This document shows, one piece after another, positions 1 to 8,193 of a DNA stretch of 64,000 nucleotides (the stretch's first letter is position 1; every line of letters begins with the position of its first letter). A program made the position numbers and the translations under genes. The notes under the pieces are model-generated. The model saw only the letters and a program-made list of their open reading frames with translations. It made no database searches and had not been told where the DNA came from. Origin of the DNA: Micromonospora lupini str. Lupac 08 (GTDB lineage: Bacteria > Actinomycetota > Actinomycetes > Mycobacteriales > Micromonosporaceae); assembly GCF_000297395.2 (NCBI RefSeq), contig NZ_HF570108.1, forward strand, positions 5,503,700-5,567,699, read 5' to 3'.

Positions 1-930
1 ATCACCCTCGATCAGGCCCGGGTCATCGCCGACACCGTCACCACGGTCGAGAGCGCCGCCGGCAGCGCGGTCGCGGGCAAGGCCGTCGGCGTGCTCGTCG
101 AGTGGGCCGGGCAGTTCGACCCCACCCTGCTGCGCAGACTCGGCACCCGCATCCTCGACCACATCGCACCCGATATCGCCGACCGAGCCGCCCAGGCCGC
201 CCTCGACGCCGAGGATCGCCGGGCCGCCCGCGACCGCCACGTCACTCTCTCCACCCTCGCCGACGGCCGCCTGCGCCTCACCGGCACCCTCGACAGCGAG
301 ACCGCCGGCCTGCTCCGCGCCGCCATCGACCCACTGACCGCGCCCACCGGTCCCGACGACCAACGCTCCCCCGGGCAACGCCGCCACGACGCGCTCGCCG
401 GCCTCTGTCGACTCAGCCTGCGAACCGGTGAGCTGCCCGAGCACGGCGGCGAGCCGGCGCAGCTCGTCGTCACCACCAGCTTCGACGGCCTCGTCCGGCA
501 GATCGGCGCGGGCACGCTCGACAGCGGTTTTGAGCTCGCCCCGGAGACCGTGCGGCGGCTCGCCTGCGACGCCGCCATCCTGCCCGCCGTCCTCGGCAGC
601 GCCGGCCAGACCCTCGACGTGGGCCGGCATCGCCGCCTCATCACCGGGCCTCTGCGTCGTGCGCTGGTCCTGCGCGACCGCGGCTGCGCCTTCCCCGGCT
701 GTGACCGCCCGCCGCGCTGGTGCGACGCCCACCACATCCGACACTGGGCCGACGGCGGCGACACGAGCCTGCGCAACGCGGTGCTGCTCTGCGGGCATCA
801 CCACCGGCACGTCCACCGCGGCGAGTGGGCCGTCCGGCTGGGCGGCGACGGTCACCCGGAATTCGTTCCGCCGGCCTGGCTCGACCCCGACCAACTCCCC
901 CGCCGCAACCATTACCACCGGCGGACGTGA
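1..930 (+). CDS. DUF222/HNH endonuclease domain protein, 5' end missing
   Basis: The reading frame is open from base 1, so the true start lies outside the window; 309 residues are visible. The first half is the helical DUF222-type region common in actinobacterial HNH proteins. The last quarter carries an HNH nuclease core: CAFPGCDRPP, then DAHHIRHWADGG, then LLCGHHHRHVH, which supplies the paired cysteines, the catalytic HH and the distal histidines. Members of this family occur in many copies in actinomycete genomes, and a link with introns, mobile elements or restriction is often assumed but unproven. No partner gene is visible. An internal GTG at position 91 gives a shorter version, but the upstream in-frame sequence continues the family pattern, so it is unlikely to be the start. 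Confidence 0.85.
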   Translation: MTLDQARVIADTVTTVESAAGSAVAGKAVGVLVEWAGQFDPTLLRRLGTRILDHIAPDIADRAAQAALDAEDRRAARDRHVTLSTLADGRLRLTGTLDSETAGLLRAAIDPLTAPTGPDDQRSPGQRRHDALAGLCRLSLRTGELPEHGGEPAQLVVTTSFDGLVRQIGAGTLDSGFELAPETVRRLACDAAILPAVLGSAGQTLDVGRHRRLITGPLRRALVLRDRGCAFPGCDRPPRWCDAHHIRHWADGGDTSLRNAVLLCGHHHRHVHRGEWAVRLGGDGHPEFVPPAWLDPDQLPRRNHYHRRT

Positions 931-1301
931 CCACACCTCGGAATTTGCCACACCCCTGGGCCGCAGAGTGCGCGCACAGATCGAGCAAGCCGGGGCGCCG
1001 AGCCTCCGACACGATCGGATACAACCGCCCCGGGAGCGGCACCTACGGTTGCGGGACAAAGCTCGACTACTACTCCGCCGCCGAAGGCGTCGACATCACG
1101 AGTGACCGGGCAGCCGACCAGCTACGCGACACAGCAACCATGCACGACGGCGGCCACGTTCACCTGGAGTACGTCAAGGGCCACCCGTATCTGGCGCCGG
1201 GAAGCGTGCCGCTCATCCTCAACAGCCCACGTGGAGGAATGCCTCGACGGTGATCAGGCGAAGGCACGATCAGCATCAAACACGCGTGGTGTCAGGAGCC
1301 G
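931..1301. other. intergenic stretch, no secure gene
   Basis: This 371-base stretch lies between the HNH gene and the convergent npdG. A plus-strand frame ending at 1253 has protein-like composition over its last 65 codons (GTYGCGTKLDYYS to SPRGGMPRR) but no ribosome binding site or convincing start. It may be the tail of a decayed gene or chance. No hairpin or RNA gene was recognised. Confidence 0.3.
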
Positions 1302-2000
1302 TCAGAGGTCGGTGACGCGGATGCCGGCGTGGGCCTTGTAGCGCTTGTTGATGGCGATCAGATTCGCCGTGAACGCCTCGATCTGGTGGGCGTTGCGCAG
1401 TCGGCCGGCGTAGATGCCGCGCATCCCGGGGATCCGGGCGGCGAGCGCTCCGACGATGTCGACGAGTTCCCGGTCTTCGGTGCAGATCAGCACGTCGAGG
1501 TCGATCCGGTCGACCTCGGGGTCGGCGAGCAGCGGGGCGCTGACATGGTTGAACGCGGCGCAGACGCGGGAGTCGGGCAGCAGCGCGGCGGCCTGCTGGA
1601 CGGCGCTGCCCTCGGCGACGGTGAGGGCGTACGGGCCCTGCTTGTCGAAGCCCAGCGGGTTGACGCAGTCGACGACTATCGTTCCGGCCAGCGGCTCGGC
1701 GAGGGCGGCGACGGTGGCGGCGTGCCCATCCCACGGCACCGCGATGATCACCACGTCGCTGCGGCGGGCCACCTCGTCGTTGGCCGCTCCGGTGATCCGG
1801 ACGTCGGCCGGCATCCGGGGCAGGGCCGCGATCTCGGCGGCGGACTCGGCGGCCCGCTCCGCCGACCGGGAGCCGATCAGCACCGTCTGCCCGGCCCGGG
1901 CGAGCCGGTAGGCGAGGCCCCGGCCCTGGTCGCCGGTGCCGCCGATGATGCCGACCGTCAGCCCGGACACGTCGGGCAGCGTGCTCGCGTCGTATGCCAT
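1302..2000 (-). CDS. npdG: NADPH-dependent F420 reductase
   Basis: Transfers hydride between NADPH and the deazaflavin coenzyme F420 in the cytoplasm, feeding F420-dependent reductases that actinomycetes use in redox and secondary metabolism. The 232-residue product opens with a Rossmann fold, GIIGGTGDQGRGLAYRLA, followed by the IGSRSAERA segment that selects NADP phosphate. Later family blocks are VVIIAVPWDGH, VVDCVNPLGF, AAFNHVSA and the C-terminal GRLRNAHQIEAFTANLIAINKRYKAHAGIR. The ATG at 2000 is preferred over an upstream in-frame start because GAGGAT lies about six bases ahead of it and homologues begin near this point. It stands alone; the HxlR gene upstream is separated by a hairpin. 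Confidence 0.9.
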   Translation of the reverse strand: MAYDASTLPDVSGLTVGIIGGTGDQGRGLAYRLARAGQTVLIGSRSAERAAESAAEIAALPRMPADVRITGAANDEVARRSDVVIIAVPWDGHAATVAALAEPLAGTIVVDCVNPLGFDKQGPYALTVAEGSAVQQAAALLPDSRVCAAFNHVSAPLLADPEVDRIDLDVLICTEDRELVDIVGALAARIPGMRGIYAGRLRNAHQIEAFTANLIAINKRYKAHAGIRVTDL

Positions 2001-2099
2001 GGGCTCATCCTCGCAAACCGCCCGGTGCGTCAGCAGCGCCGGCCGCGGTGAGAGGGCGGTCACGAACGGTTTGGGTTGATCTAAGCGCTGAGTCCGTTT

Positions 2100-2139
2100 G
2101 GAGATCGTTGTCTAGGTTCGCTGCAGCGAACCGATCTCC
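2100..2139. repeat. nested palindrome / hairpin
   Basis: GGAGATCG (2100-2107) pairs with CGATCTCC (2132-2139), enclosing a perfect 18-base palindrome with arms GGTTCGCTG/CAGCGAACC at 2115-2132. It lies between the HxlR stop and the npdG start, both on the minus strand. It could end HxlR transcription or bind a regulator ahead of npdG. Confidence 0.5.
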
Positions 2140-2240
2140 GCAGTGGTCGATGCAGGGGTTCGGATGGATGGCCGGATGACGGTGCGGCGGTACGCCGAAC
2201 GGCGTCCCTGTTGCTGTGGACCGGCTGTTCGACGGCCTCG

Positions 2241-2642
2241 CTAACGTTTGCCGGTGCGCTCGTCATACTCCTCGCGAGCGCCGAGGACTTCCTCGATGTG
2301 CTCCACCGACCAGGCCGTGAGCGCTTTCAGGGGACCTCGCAGCGTCTGGCCGAGCGGCGTCAGCTCGTACTCCACCCGGATCGGAGTCTCCGGGTACACC
2401 GTTCGCAGCAGCAGGCCGTCGCGTTCGAGCGTGCGCAGCGTCTGGGTGAGCATCTTCTCGCTGACCCCCGCGAGTTGCTGGCGCAGCCGTGTGAACCGGC
2501 ACGCCCCGTGGCGGCCGAGTTCGCCCAGTACGAGGACCGCCCACTTACTGCCGATCTGGTCGAGCAGATCACGCGACGGACAGCCACGGGTGTAGGGATC
2601 CCATGACGATGTGGGCTCGTTCACTTCCTGGGCCGTCGTCAC
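2241..2642 (-). CDS. HxlR-family winged-helix regulator
   Basis: A 133-residue DNA-binding repressor or activator of the HxlR/DUF24 type. The family core is clear: CPSRDLLDQIGSKWAVLVL, then the helix-turn-helix FTRLRQQLAGVSEKMLTQTLRTLERDG and the wing VYPETPIRVEYELTPLG. The cysteine before the first helix is the residue that senses quinones, aldehydes or disulfide stress in the characterised homologues YodB, HypR and QorR. The GTG at 2642 is chosen because GAGGTAGG precedes it; a GTG at 2663 is also possible. It is divergent from a QorB-like reductase, the usual pairing for regulators of quinone detoxification, and it probably controls that gene and itself. Confidence 0.88.
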   Translation of the reverse strand: MTTAQEVNEPTSSWDPYTRGCPSRDLLDQIGSKWAVLVLGELGRHGACRFTRLRQQLAGVSEKMLTQTLRTLERDGLLLRTVYPETPIRVEYELTPLGQTLRGPLKALTAWSVEHIEEVLGAREEYDERTGKR

Positions 2643-2684
2643 CGCGCCTACCTCGATCCTCACGTCCAGGTGATCACCTTACCC

Positions 2685-2700
2685 GCAAGTGCGTACTTAC
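2685..2700. promoter_or_regulatory. candidate HxlR operator
   Basis: The HxlR/reductase intergenic region holds AAGT-gcgt-ACTT (2687-2698) within GCAAGTGCGTACTTAC. CTTACC occurs on both sides (from 2678 and from 2696), and a palindrome AGGTGATCACCT (2668-2679) lies just beside it. AAGT/ACTT half sites suit HxlR-type dimers. The assignment is inferred from position and symmetry. Confidence 0.45.
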
Positions 2701-2770
2701 CAAAGGAGAGCGACCAGGTGATCGTGGTCCTTGCGCCGTGGGAGGTCCACGGCAGGATGGAACGACCACC

Positions 2771-3625
2771 ATGTCTATCGTTGTTACCGCAGCCTCCGGA
2801 CAGCTTGGCAGGCTCACCGTCAAAGCTCTTCTGAACCGCGGTGTCCCGGCTTCCGGGATCATCGCGACCAGCCGTGACGTCTCCAGGATCAAAGACCTCG
2901 CCGACCGCGGTGTCACGGTCCGCCAGGCCGACTTCGCCGAGCCCGCCAGCCTGCCGGCAGCCTTCGAGGGCGCGGACAAACTCCTGCTGATCTCCACCAC
3001 GACCCCGAGCGAACGCGTCGCCAACCACAGGCGTGCCATCGACGCCGCAGTTACGGCGGGCGTTTCGCTGGTCGCATACACGAGCATGCTGCGTGCGGAC
3101 ACGTCCACCACGAGCCTTGCCCCGACTCACAGCGCCACCGAGGAGTACCTGCGCGAGCGACTGCCCAGCGTGATGCTGCGCAACGGCTGGTATCTGGAGA
3201 ACTACACCGCCCAGCTTCCACAGGTGTTGCAAGGCGGAGCCGTCGTCGGGGCCGCCGGGCAGGGAAGGATCAGCGCCGCGACCCGCGCCGACTACGCCGC
3301 CGCCGCCGCGGTCGTGCTGACCACCGACGGTCATGCCGGCAAGGCGTACGAACTGGGCGGCGACGAGTCCTTCACCCTGGCTGAGTTGGCCGCGACGATC
3401 TCCGCCGCCGCCGGCAAACGCATCGAGTACACCCACCTCACGGCCGACGCGTTCACCCGGGTGCTGCTAGACGCGGGAGTGCCCGCCGAACTGGCGCATG
3501 TTCTCGCCGACGCCGACCTGGCCATGAGCCGCGACGAGATGTTCACCGATTCCGGCGACCTGCGGCACCTGATCGGACGGCCGACCGCGACGCCTGCCGA
3601 AGCGATCGCCGCAGCGCTGCGCTGA
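2771..3625 (+). CDS. NAD(P)H:quinone oxidoreductase, NmrA-like SDR (QorB/YtfG type)
   Basis: An atypical short-chain dehydrogenase of 284 residues that in the characterised homologue YtfG reduces quinones with NADPH. The N-terminus is the glycine-rich nucleotide loop VVTAASGQLGRLTVKALL. IIATSRDVSRIKDL follows, then FEGADKLLLIST. A Tyr/Thr region VAYTSMLRAD comes next, then ERLPSVMLRNGWYLENY, typical of this subgroup. The ATG at 2771 starts exactly at the conserved N-terminus; upstream in-frame codons read into the operator region. It is transcribed divergently from the HxlR regulator, 128 bases away, and is its likely target, so induction by electrophiles or quinones is expected. Confidence 0.85.
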   Translation: MSIVVTAASGQLGRLTVKALLNRGVPASGIIATSRDVSRIKDLADRGVTVRQADFAEPASLPAAFEGADKLLLISTTTPSERVANHRRAIDAAVTAGVSLVAYTSMLRADTSTTSLAPTHSATEEYLRERLPSVMLRNGWYLENYTAQLPQVLQGGAVVGAAGQGRISAATRADYAAAAAVVLTTDGHAGKAYELGGDESFTLAELAATISAAAGKRIEYTHLTADAFTRVLLDAGVPAELAHVLADADLAMSRDEMFTDSGDLRHLIGRPTATPAEAIAAALR

Positions 3626-3806
3626 CCGGTCGACGCCGACATTGCCGGCGGCCACGAGCACCGGGTGCCCGTGGCCGCCGGCCAGTCGGGGCCTGCCTCG
3701 GCGGCGACATCTATTGCTTGCTCGCACGGGCACGGTTCCACCAGTACCTGACATGACGGCAGCCACCAGTGGTCCACGGTGGGCGCCTCGCTGTGGCCCG
3801 GCCGGC

Positions 3807-5237
3807 TCAGGCCAGCTCGAACAGCACCGTGCGGGCCGCCGGGTCGGCGGTGACCAGGCGGACCCGGACCCGTTCGCCGAGCGGCAGCGCACCGAGGCAG
3901 CGGCCGCGGACCGGTGGGGCGTCCAGCGCCACCGTCCCGCCGGGCGGGCGGGGCCGGGACTTACCGTTGGGCGGGGCGTCGACGTCGAGTACCGCCGCGT
4001 CGAAGGTCTCCCCCACCCGGTGCTCCAGCAGCACCGCCTCGGTCAGCTCGACGGCGCCGCGGCTGGCCGCCGAGGCGGTCCGGTCGGTGCTGGCCATCAC
4101 CTCGGGCAGCCGGGGCAGCGCCGCGCGGGACCAGTCGGGCACCTCCCGGCCCTCGTGCAGGGCCAGGCAGACCTCCGTGGCGTACCTGTCGGCCAGGCGC
4201 CGCAACGGCGCCGTGACATGGGCGTACGCGGCGGCGACCCCGCCGTGCTCCGGCTGCTCCGGACGGGCGCCGTCGAAGGCGGTGTACGCGGCGCCACGCA
4301 TCAGCTCGGCCGCCTGGTCGATGAACGCGGCGGAACGTGGCTGCGCGGCGTCCAGGCCGGCGATCACCTCACCGGGGCCCGCGCCGTCCGGCCAGTGCAC
4401 GCCCAGCGGAGCGGCGGCCGCCCGCAGGCGTTGCACCGCCTCCGGCTTCGGTGCCGGCATCGTGCGCAGCAGGCCCACCCCGCCGGCCAGCATGATGTCG
4501 GCGGCGGCCATCCCGGTGAGCAACGAGATCTGCGCGTTGTGCTCCTCCATCGGCACCGGCCCGCGCAGCACCAGTCGCCAGCCGTCCCCGTCGGGCTCCA
4601 CATCCTGCTCGGGCAGCGGCAGGTTGATGGCGCCGCGGCGCAGTCCTCGGGCGGTCAGTCGGTCGCCGATCTCGGGCAGCAGCGCGATCGGCTCGGGCAG
4701 CCGGCCGGCCTCGGCCGCCGCCTGCACCCCTGTGTAGTCGAGTTTCGCCCGGCTGCGCACCAGAGCACGCTCCAGCTCGACGGCCACGGTGGCGCCGTCG
4801 GCGTCCAGGTCGATGGTCCACACCACGGCGGCCCGGTCGTCGTCGGGCAGCAGACTGGCCGCGCCCTCGCTGAGCGTCAGCGGGTGCAGCGGCACGTGGC
4901 CGTCGGGCAGGTACACCGTCTGCCCCCGCCGCCAGGTCTCCTCCTCGAGGGCGCCGCCCGGCGTGACGTGCGCGGCGACGTCCGCGATCGCGTACCGCAC
5001 CCGGTAGCCGCCGCCCGGCCGGCGGGCGAGGTGCATCGCCTGGTCCAGGTCACGTGAGCTGGCCGGGTCGACGGTCACGAACGGGATGTCGGTGCGGTCG
5101 ACGGTCGGCCGGGGCGGCGCGGCAGCCGCCGCGTCGGCCTCCCGTTGGGCGGCCGCCGGGAAACCCTCGGGCAGGCCGAGTTCGCGGCGCAGCGCGCCGA
5201 AGTCGATGCGGGGCGCGAGTACGCGTCGGATGACCAC
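3807..5237 (-). CDS. RNB-domain exoribonuclease (RNase II/R family)
   Basis: A 476-residue 3'-to-5' exoribonuclease reduced to little more than the catalytic RNB barrel. Two signature blocks are present: FVTVDPASSRDLDQAMHL near residues 53-70, which supplies the magnesium-binding aspartates, and AYAHVTAPLRRLADRYATE near residue 350, the RNA-threading segment. EEHNAQISLLTGMAAADIML is a further family block. Compared with E. coli RNase II (about 640 residues) and RNase R (over 800), it lacks recognisable N-terminal cold-shock domains and the usual S1 domain, though the last 60 residues may form a small beta-barrel. This short architecture is common in actinobacteria. It is a single gene. Confidence 0.88.
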   Translation of the reverse strand: MVIRRVLAPRIDFGALRRELGLPEGFPAAAQREADAAAAAPPRPTVDRTDIPFVTVDPASSRDLDQAMHLARRPGGGYRVRYAIADVAAHVTPGGALEEETWRRGQTVYLPDGHVPLHPLTLSEGAASLLPDDDRAAVVWTIDLDADGATVAVELERALVRSRAKLDYTGVQAAAEAGRLPEPIALLPEIGDRLTARGLRRGAINLPLPEQDVEPDGDGWRLVLRGPVPMEEHNAQISLLTGMAAADIMLAGGVGLLRTMPAPKPEAVQRLRAAAAPLGVHWPDGAGPGEVIAGLDAAQPRSAAFIDQAAELMRGAAYTAFDGARPEQPEHGGVAAAYAHVTAPLRRLADRYATEVCLALHEGREVPDWSRAALPRLPEVMASTDRTASAASRGAVELTEAVLLEHRVGETFDAAVLDVDAPPNGKSRPRPPGGTVALDAPPVRGRCLGALPLGERVRVRLVTADPAARTVLFELA

Positions 5238-5331
5238 GGGTCAATCCTGACAGCGCCGCCGGTGATCCGCTTCCGGTGACCGGGCGAGATCTTCGTCGCC
5301 CGCCGTCGAACCGCCTCGCGCAGAGCCGCGT

Positions 5332-5368
5332 GCGGGCCCGCCAGCTCGGAGCAACCTGGCGGGCCGCG
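5332..5368 (-). terminator. hairpin downstream of the histone-like gene
   Basis: GGCCCGCCAG (5335-5344) pairs with CTGGCGGGCC (5356-5365) around an 11-base loop, with flanking bases able to extend the stem. It lies 57 bases past the stop of the minus-strand Lys/Ala-rich gene and before the RNB gene, so it is a probable terminator for the former. Confidence 0.55.
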
Positions 5369-5424
5369 CGTCGGGTACGGCGGGCCCGTGAGACGAGCCG
5401 ATGTCGAGCCGAGGACGCCTGCGG

Positions 5425-6375
5425 TCAGCCGGTCGCCTTCCGGGCGGTGCTGCGCGTACCACGGGGGGTGGTGGCTCGTGCGGCGACCGGGCGGCCGGGT
5501 GACTTGCGGGCGGTCACCTTGCGGGCCGGGGCCTTGGCGGCGGTGGTCTTCTTCGCCGGGGCCTTCTTCGCCGCCGACTTGCGGGCGGTGATCGCCGAGG
5601 TGCCCGTCGCCTTCGCGGCCGGGGCCTTCTTCGCCGGGGCGTTGCGGGCGCCGCCGCTCGGGCGGGTGGAAGCGGTCTTCTTCGCCGCGGCCTTCTTGGC
5701 GGGGGCCTTCTTGGCGGGGGCCTTCTTCGCCGCCGTCTTCTTCGCCGGGGCCTTCTTGGCGGCCGTCTTCTTCACCGCGGACGCCTTGGTCGCGACCTTG
5801 CGCGCGGGCGCCTTGGCGGCGGCGGTGGTCTTCTTCGCCGCCGACGCCGTCGTCTTCTTCGCGGCGCCTGTCGTCTTCTTGGCGGCGCTCGTCGTCTTCT
5901 TCGCCGTACCCGTCGTCCGGCTCGCGGCGGTGGTGCTCTTGCGCGCCGTGGACGCCGGGGCCCGCTTCGCGGCGGTGGTCGTCTTACGGGTGGCGGTCGA
6001 GGTCCTGGCCGGAGCCTTCTTGGCCGCCGCGCTGGTCCTGGCCGTGGTCTTCTTCGCCGCCGTGCTCTTCGCGGCGGCGGTCTTGGTGGCGGCCGTCCTG
6101 GTGGGGGTGGCCTTGCTCGCGGTGGTCTTGGTCGCGCTGGCCCTGGTCGCGGTCTTCTTCGCCGGGGCCTTCTTCGCCGCCGTGGTGGCCTTGCTGGCCG
6201 GGGCGCGTCCTGCGCCGCCGGCTGCCTTCCGGGCCGGCGCCTTGGCGGCGACCGTGGTGGACTTGCGCACGGGGGTGGTCCGGCTCGCCGACGTGTTGCG
6301 CTCCGCCGCGGCGGTCTTCTTCGCGGTGGTGCGTCGGGCAGCCGGACGGGTGGTGGCCTGCTGTGCTTCGGCCAT
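5425..6375 (-). CDS. histone H1-like Lys/Ala/Pro repeat protein
   Basis: A 316-residue, extremely basic, low-complexity protein made of degenerate repeats such as AAKKAPAKKTA, ARKSTTAA and TKTTASKAT from end to end. Composition is almost only Ala, Lys, Thr, Arg, Pro and Ser. It resembles the C-terminal tails of mycobacterial HupB and eukaryotic H1 linker tails, but it has no HU-fold domain. The expected role is non-specific DNA or RNA binding and nucleoid compaction, probably modulated by lysine acetylation or Ser/Thr phosphorylation; that is inference. The ATG at 6375 has a strong GAGGAGG at proper spacing. The repetitive DNA makes length variation between strains likely. Confidence 0.75.
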   Translation of the reverse strand: MAEAQQATTRPAARRTTAKKTAAAERNTSASRTTPVRKSTTVAAKAPARKAAGGAGRAPASKATTAAKKAPAKKTATRASATKTTASKATPTRTAATKTAAAKSTAAKKTTARTSAAAKKAPARTSTATRKTTTAAKRAPASTARKSTTAASRTTGTAKKTTSAAKKTTGAAKKTTASAAKKTTAAAKAPARKVATKASAVKKTAAKKAPAKKTAAKKAPAKKAPAKKAAAKKTASTRPSGGARNAPAKKAPAAKATGTSAITARKSAAKKAPAKKTTAAKAPARKVTARKSPGRPVAARATTPRGTRSTARKATG

Positions 6376-6456
6376 CGTGGTTCCTCCTCGGGGACGTGCT
6401 CTCGCGTGCGTCCTCGCGGAGCACGAACTACCGCGACGCGGGCCGTCCCGCGCCGT

Positions 6457-6660
6457 CTACCTGTCCTCCCCGGCCCAACGGGCGTCCTCGGCCTCCCACG
6501 CCTCGTTCCGCTCCTGCACTCGCTGCAGGGCGTTCTCCGCGTCGGCCGCCGAGTTGTACGGGCCGAGGACGTGCTTCGCCGGGCACACGTCGGCGTCCGT
6601 CTCGACCCGGTGGTGCCGCGTGCACCAGTAGAACTGCCCACTACGTTCGCTGTCGCTCAT
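6457..6660 (-). CDS. small conserved hypothetical protein with Cys/His motif
   Basis: A 67-residue protein not assigned to a named family. The sequence begins MSDSERSGQFYWCTRHHRVE and continues DVCPAKHVLGPYNSAADAENAL before an acidic helix ending in EDARWAGEDR. The W-C-x2-HH and D-V-C-P-A-K-H elements could bind a metal, and the GPYNSAADAENAL segment resembles the end of a SPOR-like repeat. The ATG at 6660 is chosen because the longer in-frame extension to 6915 has shadow-like composition. It sits upstream of the histone-like gene on the same strand, 81 bases away, so the two could be cotranscribed. Confidence 0.6.
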   Translation of the reverse strand: MSDSERSGQFYWCTRHHRVETDADVCPAKHVLGPYNSAADAENALQRVQERNEAWEAEDARWAGEDR

Positions 6661-6853
6661 GGCAATCACTGTGCACCGCGAACCGGCTGACCGCCACCGG
6701 ATCACGCAAGTCGCCGAACCCTCTCCACAGTAGAGACGGTCGGCGCGCTGCGGGCGAAAACGGCGAAAGAAGTGCAGGTGGGGGCGTTGGACGCGGGAAA
6801 GGCGCCGTGGCCGAACGGCCAATTCCGGCGTACGGCGGGCTGGGGCAGGATTC

Positions 6854-8134
6854 GTGCCCGTGATCAACATGACGACCGGTGCGGGGGCGTGCCCGGGATG
6901 CGGAACCACCACCACGTCGGTTCGGGACGCGGTGCCGTGGTGCCCCGGCTGCGAGTGGAATCTGGACGCCTACGACCCACGGCGGCGCGAGCGTGAGTTC
7001 GGCTGGACCTGGGTCGACAGGTGGACCCACCGGTTGGCGTTCCGGGCGACCGGGCAGCAGTTCCGGCAGTTGGTCGGCCGGCCGCTCGGCGACGGCGGGT
7101 CGAACAGGGCACGGACGCTGACCGCGGTGGCGTCCCTGCTGCTGATCGCGGCCGTGCTCGCCCTCGCGGTCGTCGGCGGATGGCTGATCGTGGCGTTTCC
7201 CTTTCCCAACCTGGCGATCCTGCTGGGTGTGGCGATGGTCGGCCTGGCTGTCGCTCTCCGGCCGCGCTTCGGCCGGGTCGACCCGGATCTGGAGGTGCTG
7301 TCCCGCGACCGGGCGCCGGAGCTGTTCGGGCTGATCGACGAGGTGGCCGCGGCGATCGGTGCGCCGGCGCCGGACGTGGTCGGCGTCGACGGGGACATCA
7401 ACGCGTACGCGAACGCGGTCGGCTTGCGACGCCGCAGGGTGCTCGGGCTCGGGCTGCCGCTGTGGGGCTCGCTTCCCGCCGGCGAACGGGTGGCGTTGCT
7501 CGGGCACGAGCTCGGGCACTTCGTCAACGGCGACCCGCGTCGGGGCCTGCTCACCCAACCCGCGTTCACCATGCTCGCGTCGGCCGCCGACCTGTTCCGG
7601 CCGGTACGGACGACTGTCGGTGGCGGGCTGGTGGAGATGGTGGGTGACGCGTTGGGCCGCGCGTTCCAGTGGGTGGTGTCCCGGGTGCTGTTCGGCGCGC
7701 ACCTGGCGCTGGTGATCGTGGCGCTGCGGGACAGCCAACGCGCCGAGTACCTCGCCGACGACCTGGCCGCGCGGGTCGCCGGCACGACGGCCGCCACCAA
7801 CCTGCTCGACGCCCTGCTGGCCGGAGAGTCGATGGCGTTGGCGGTGCGCGTCCACGCGCGGGCGGGGCACGGTCCGGACCGGTGGCGTTCGGCGTTCGCC
7901 GAGGCGCGCGCGGCCAACACCGACCGGCTGCCGCTGCTGCGTCAACTGTCGGTCCGCGACGAGGCCTCGCTCTTCGCCGCCCACCCGCCGATCGGACTGC
8001 GTCGCCGGATGCTCGCCGGACGCCCCTGGCAGGACCCGACGGTGGTGGTCACACCCGACCGGCTCGAGCGGATCGACGCCGAGCTGGCCGGGGAGTACGC
8101 GCGCTTCCGTCGTACCGTCGCCTGGTCGGGCTGA
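6854..8134 (+). CDS. M48-family membrane zinc metallopeptidase with N-terminal zinc ribbon
   Basis: A 426-residue membrane protease related to HtpX and Ste24. Residues 13-33 hold two CPGC knuckles forming a zinc ribbon. Residues about 93-140 contain two membrane segments (TAVASLLLIAAVLALAVVGGWLIVAFPF and LAILLGVAMVGLAVAL). The catalytic HELGH motif is at about residues 218-222, and the third zinc ligand is the glutamate in RAEYLADDLAA near residue 298. It is expected to degrade or process membrane or surface proteins under envelope stress. A GTG at 6854 with AGGA ahead is taken as the start; a GTG at 6860 and an ATG at 6869 are possible. The zinc ribbon is extra relative to HtpX. Confidence 0.85.
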   Translation: MPVINMTTGAGACPGCGTTTTSVRDAVPWCPGCEWNLDAYDPRRREREFGWTWVDRWTHRLAFRATGQQFRQLVGRPLGDGGSNRARTLTAVASLLLIAAVLALAVVGGWLIVAFPFPNLAILLGVAMVGLAVALRPRFGRVDPDLEVLSRDRAPELFGLIDEVAAAIGAPAPDVVGVDGDINAYANAVGLRRRRVLGLGLPLWGSLPAGERVALLGHELGHFVNGDPRRGLLTQPAFTMLASAADLFRPVRTTVGGGLVEMVGDALGRAFQWVVSRVLFGAHLALVIVALRDSQRAEYLADDLAARVAGTTAATNLLDALLAGESMALAVRVHARAGHGPDRWRSAFAEARAANTDRLPLLRQLSVRDEASLFAAHPPIGLRRRMLAGRPWQDPTVVVTPDRLERIDAELAGEYARFRRTVAWSG

Positions 8135-8181
8135 GCGCGGCGCGACGGCGACGGGTCGGCGGTGGCCGCGTGCGTGCGGCC

Positions 8182-8187
8182 TATGAT
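8182..8187 (+). promoter_or_regulatory. -10 element TATGAT, leaderless start
   Basis: TATGAT is followed by exactly six bases and then the ATG of the Nudix gene at 8194. There is no ribosome binding site, so transcription should begin at the start codon. No clear -35 is seen. Confidence 0.55.
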
Positions 8188-8193
8188 CGCCGG

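Noticed and set aside
1..930. Homing endonuclease or restriction enzyme
   Set aside because: DUF222-HNH proteins are very common in actinomycetes and no intron, methylase or element end is visible here.
720..1253. Second gene overlapping the HNH gene
   Set aside because: The first half is a shadow of HNH and the last part has no start signal; kept only as a note on the intergenic stretch.
3626..3806. Genes between the quinone reductase and RNB genes
   Set aside because: The available frames continue as shadows of neighbouring genes and no start signals are present.
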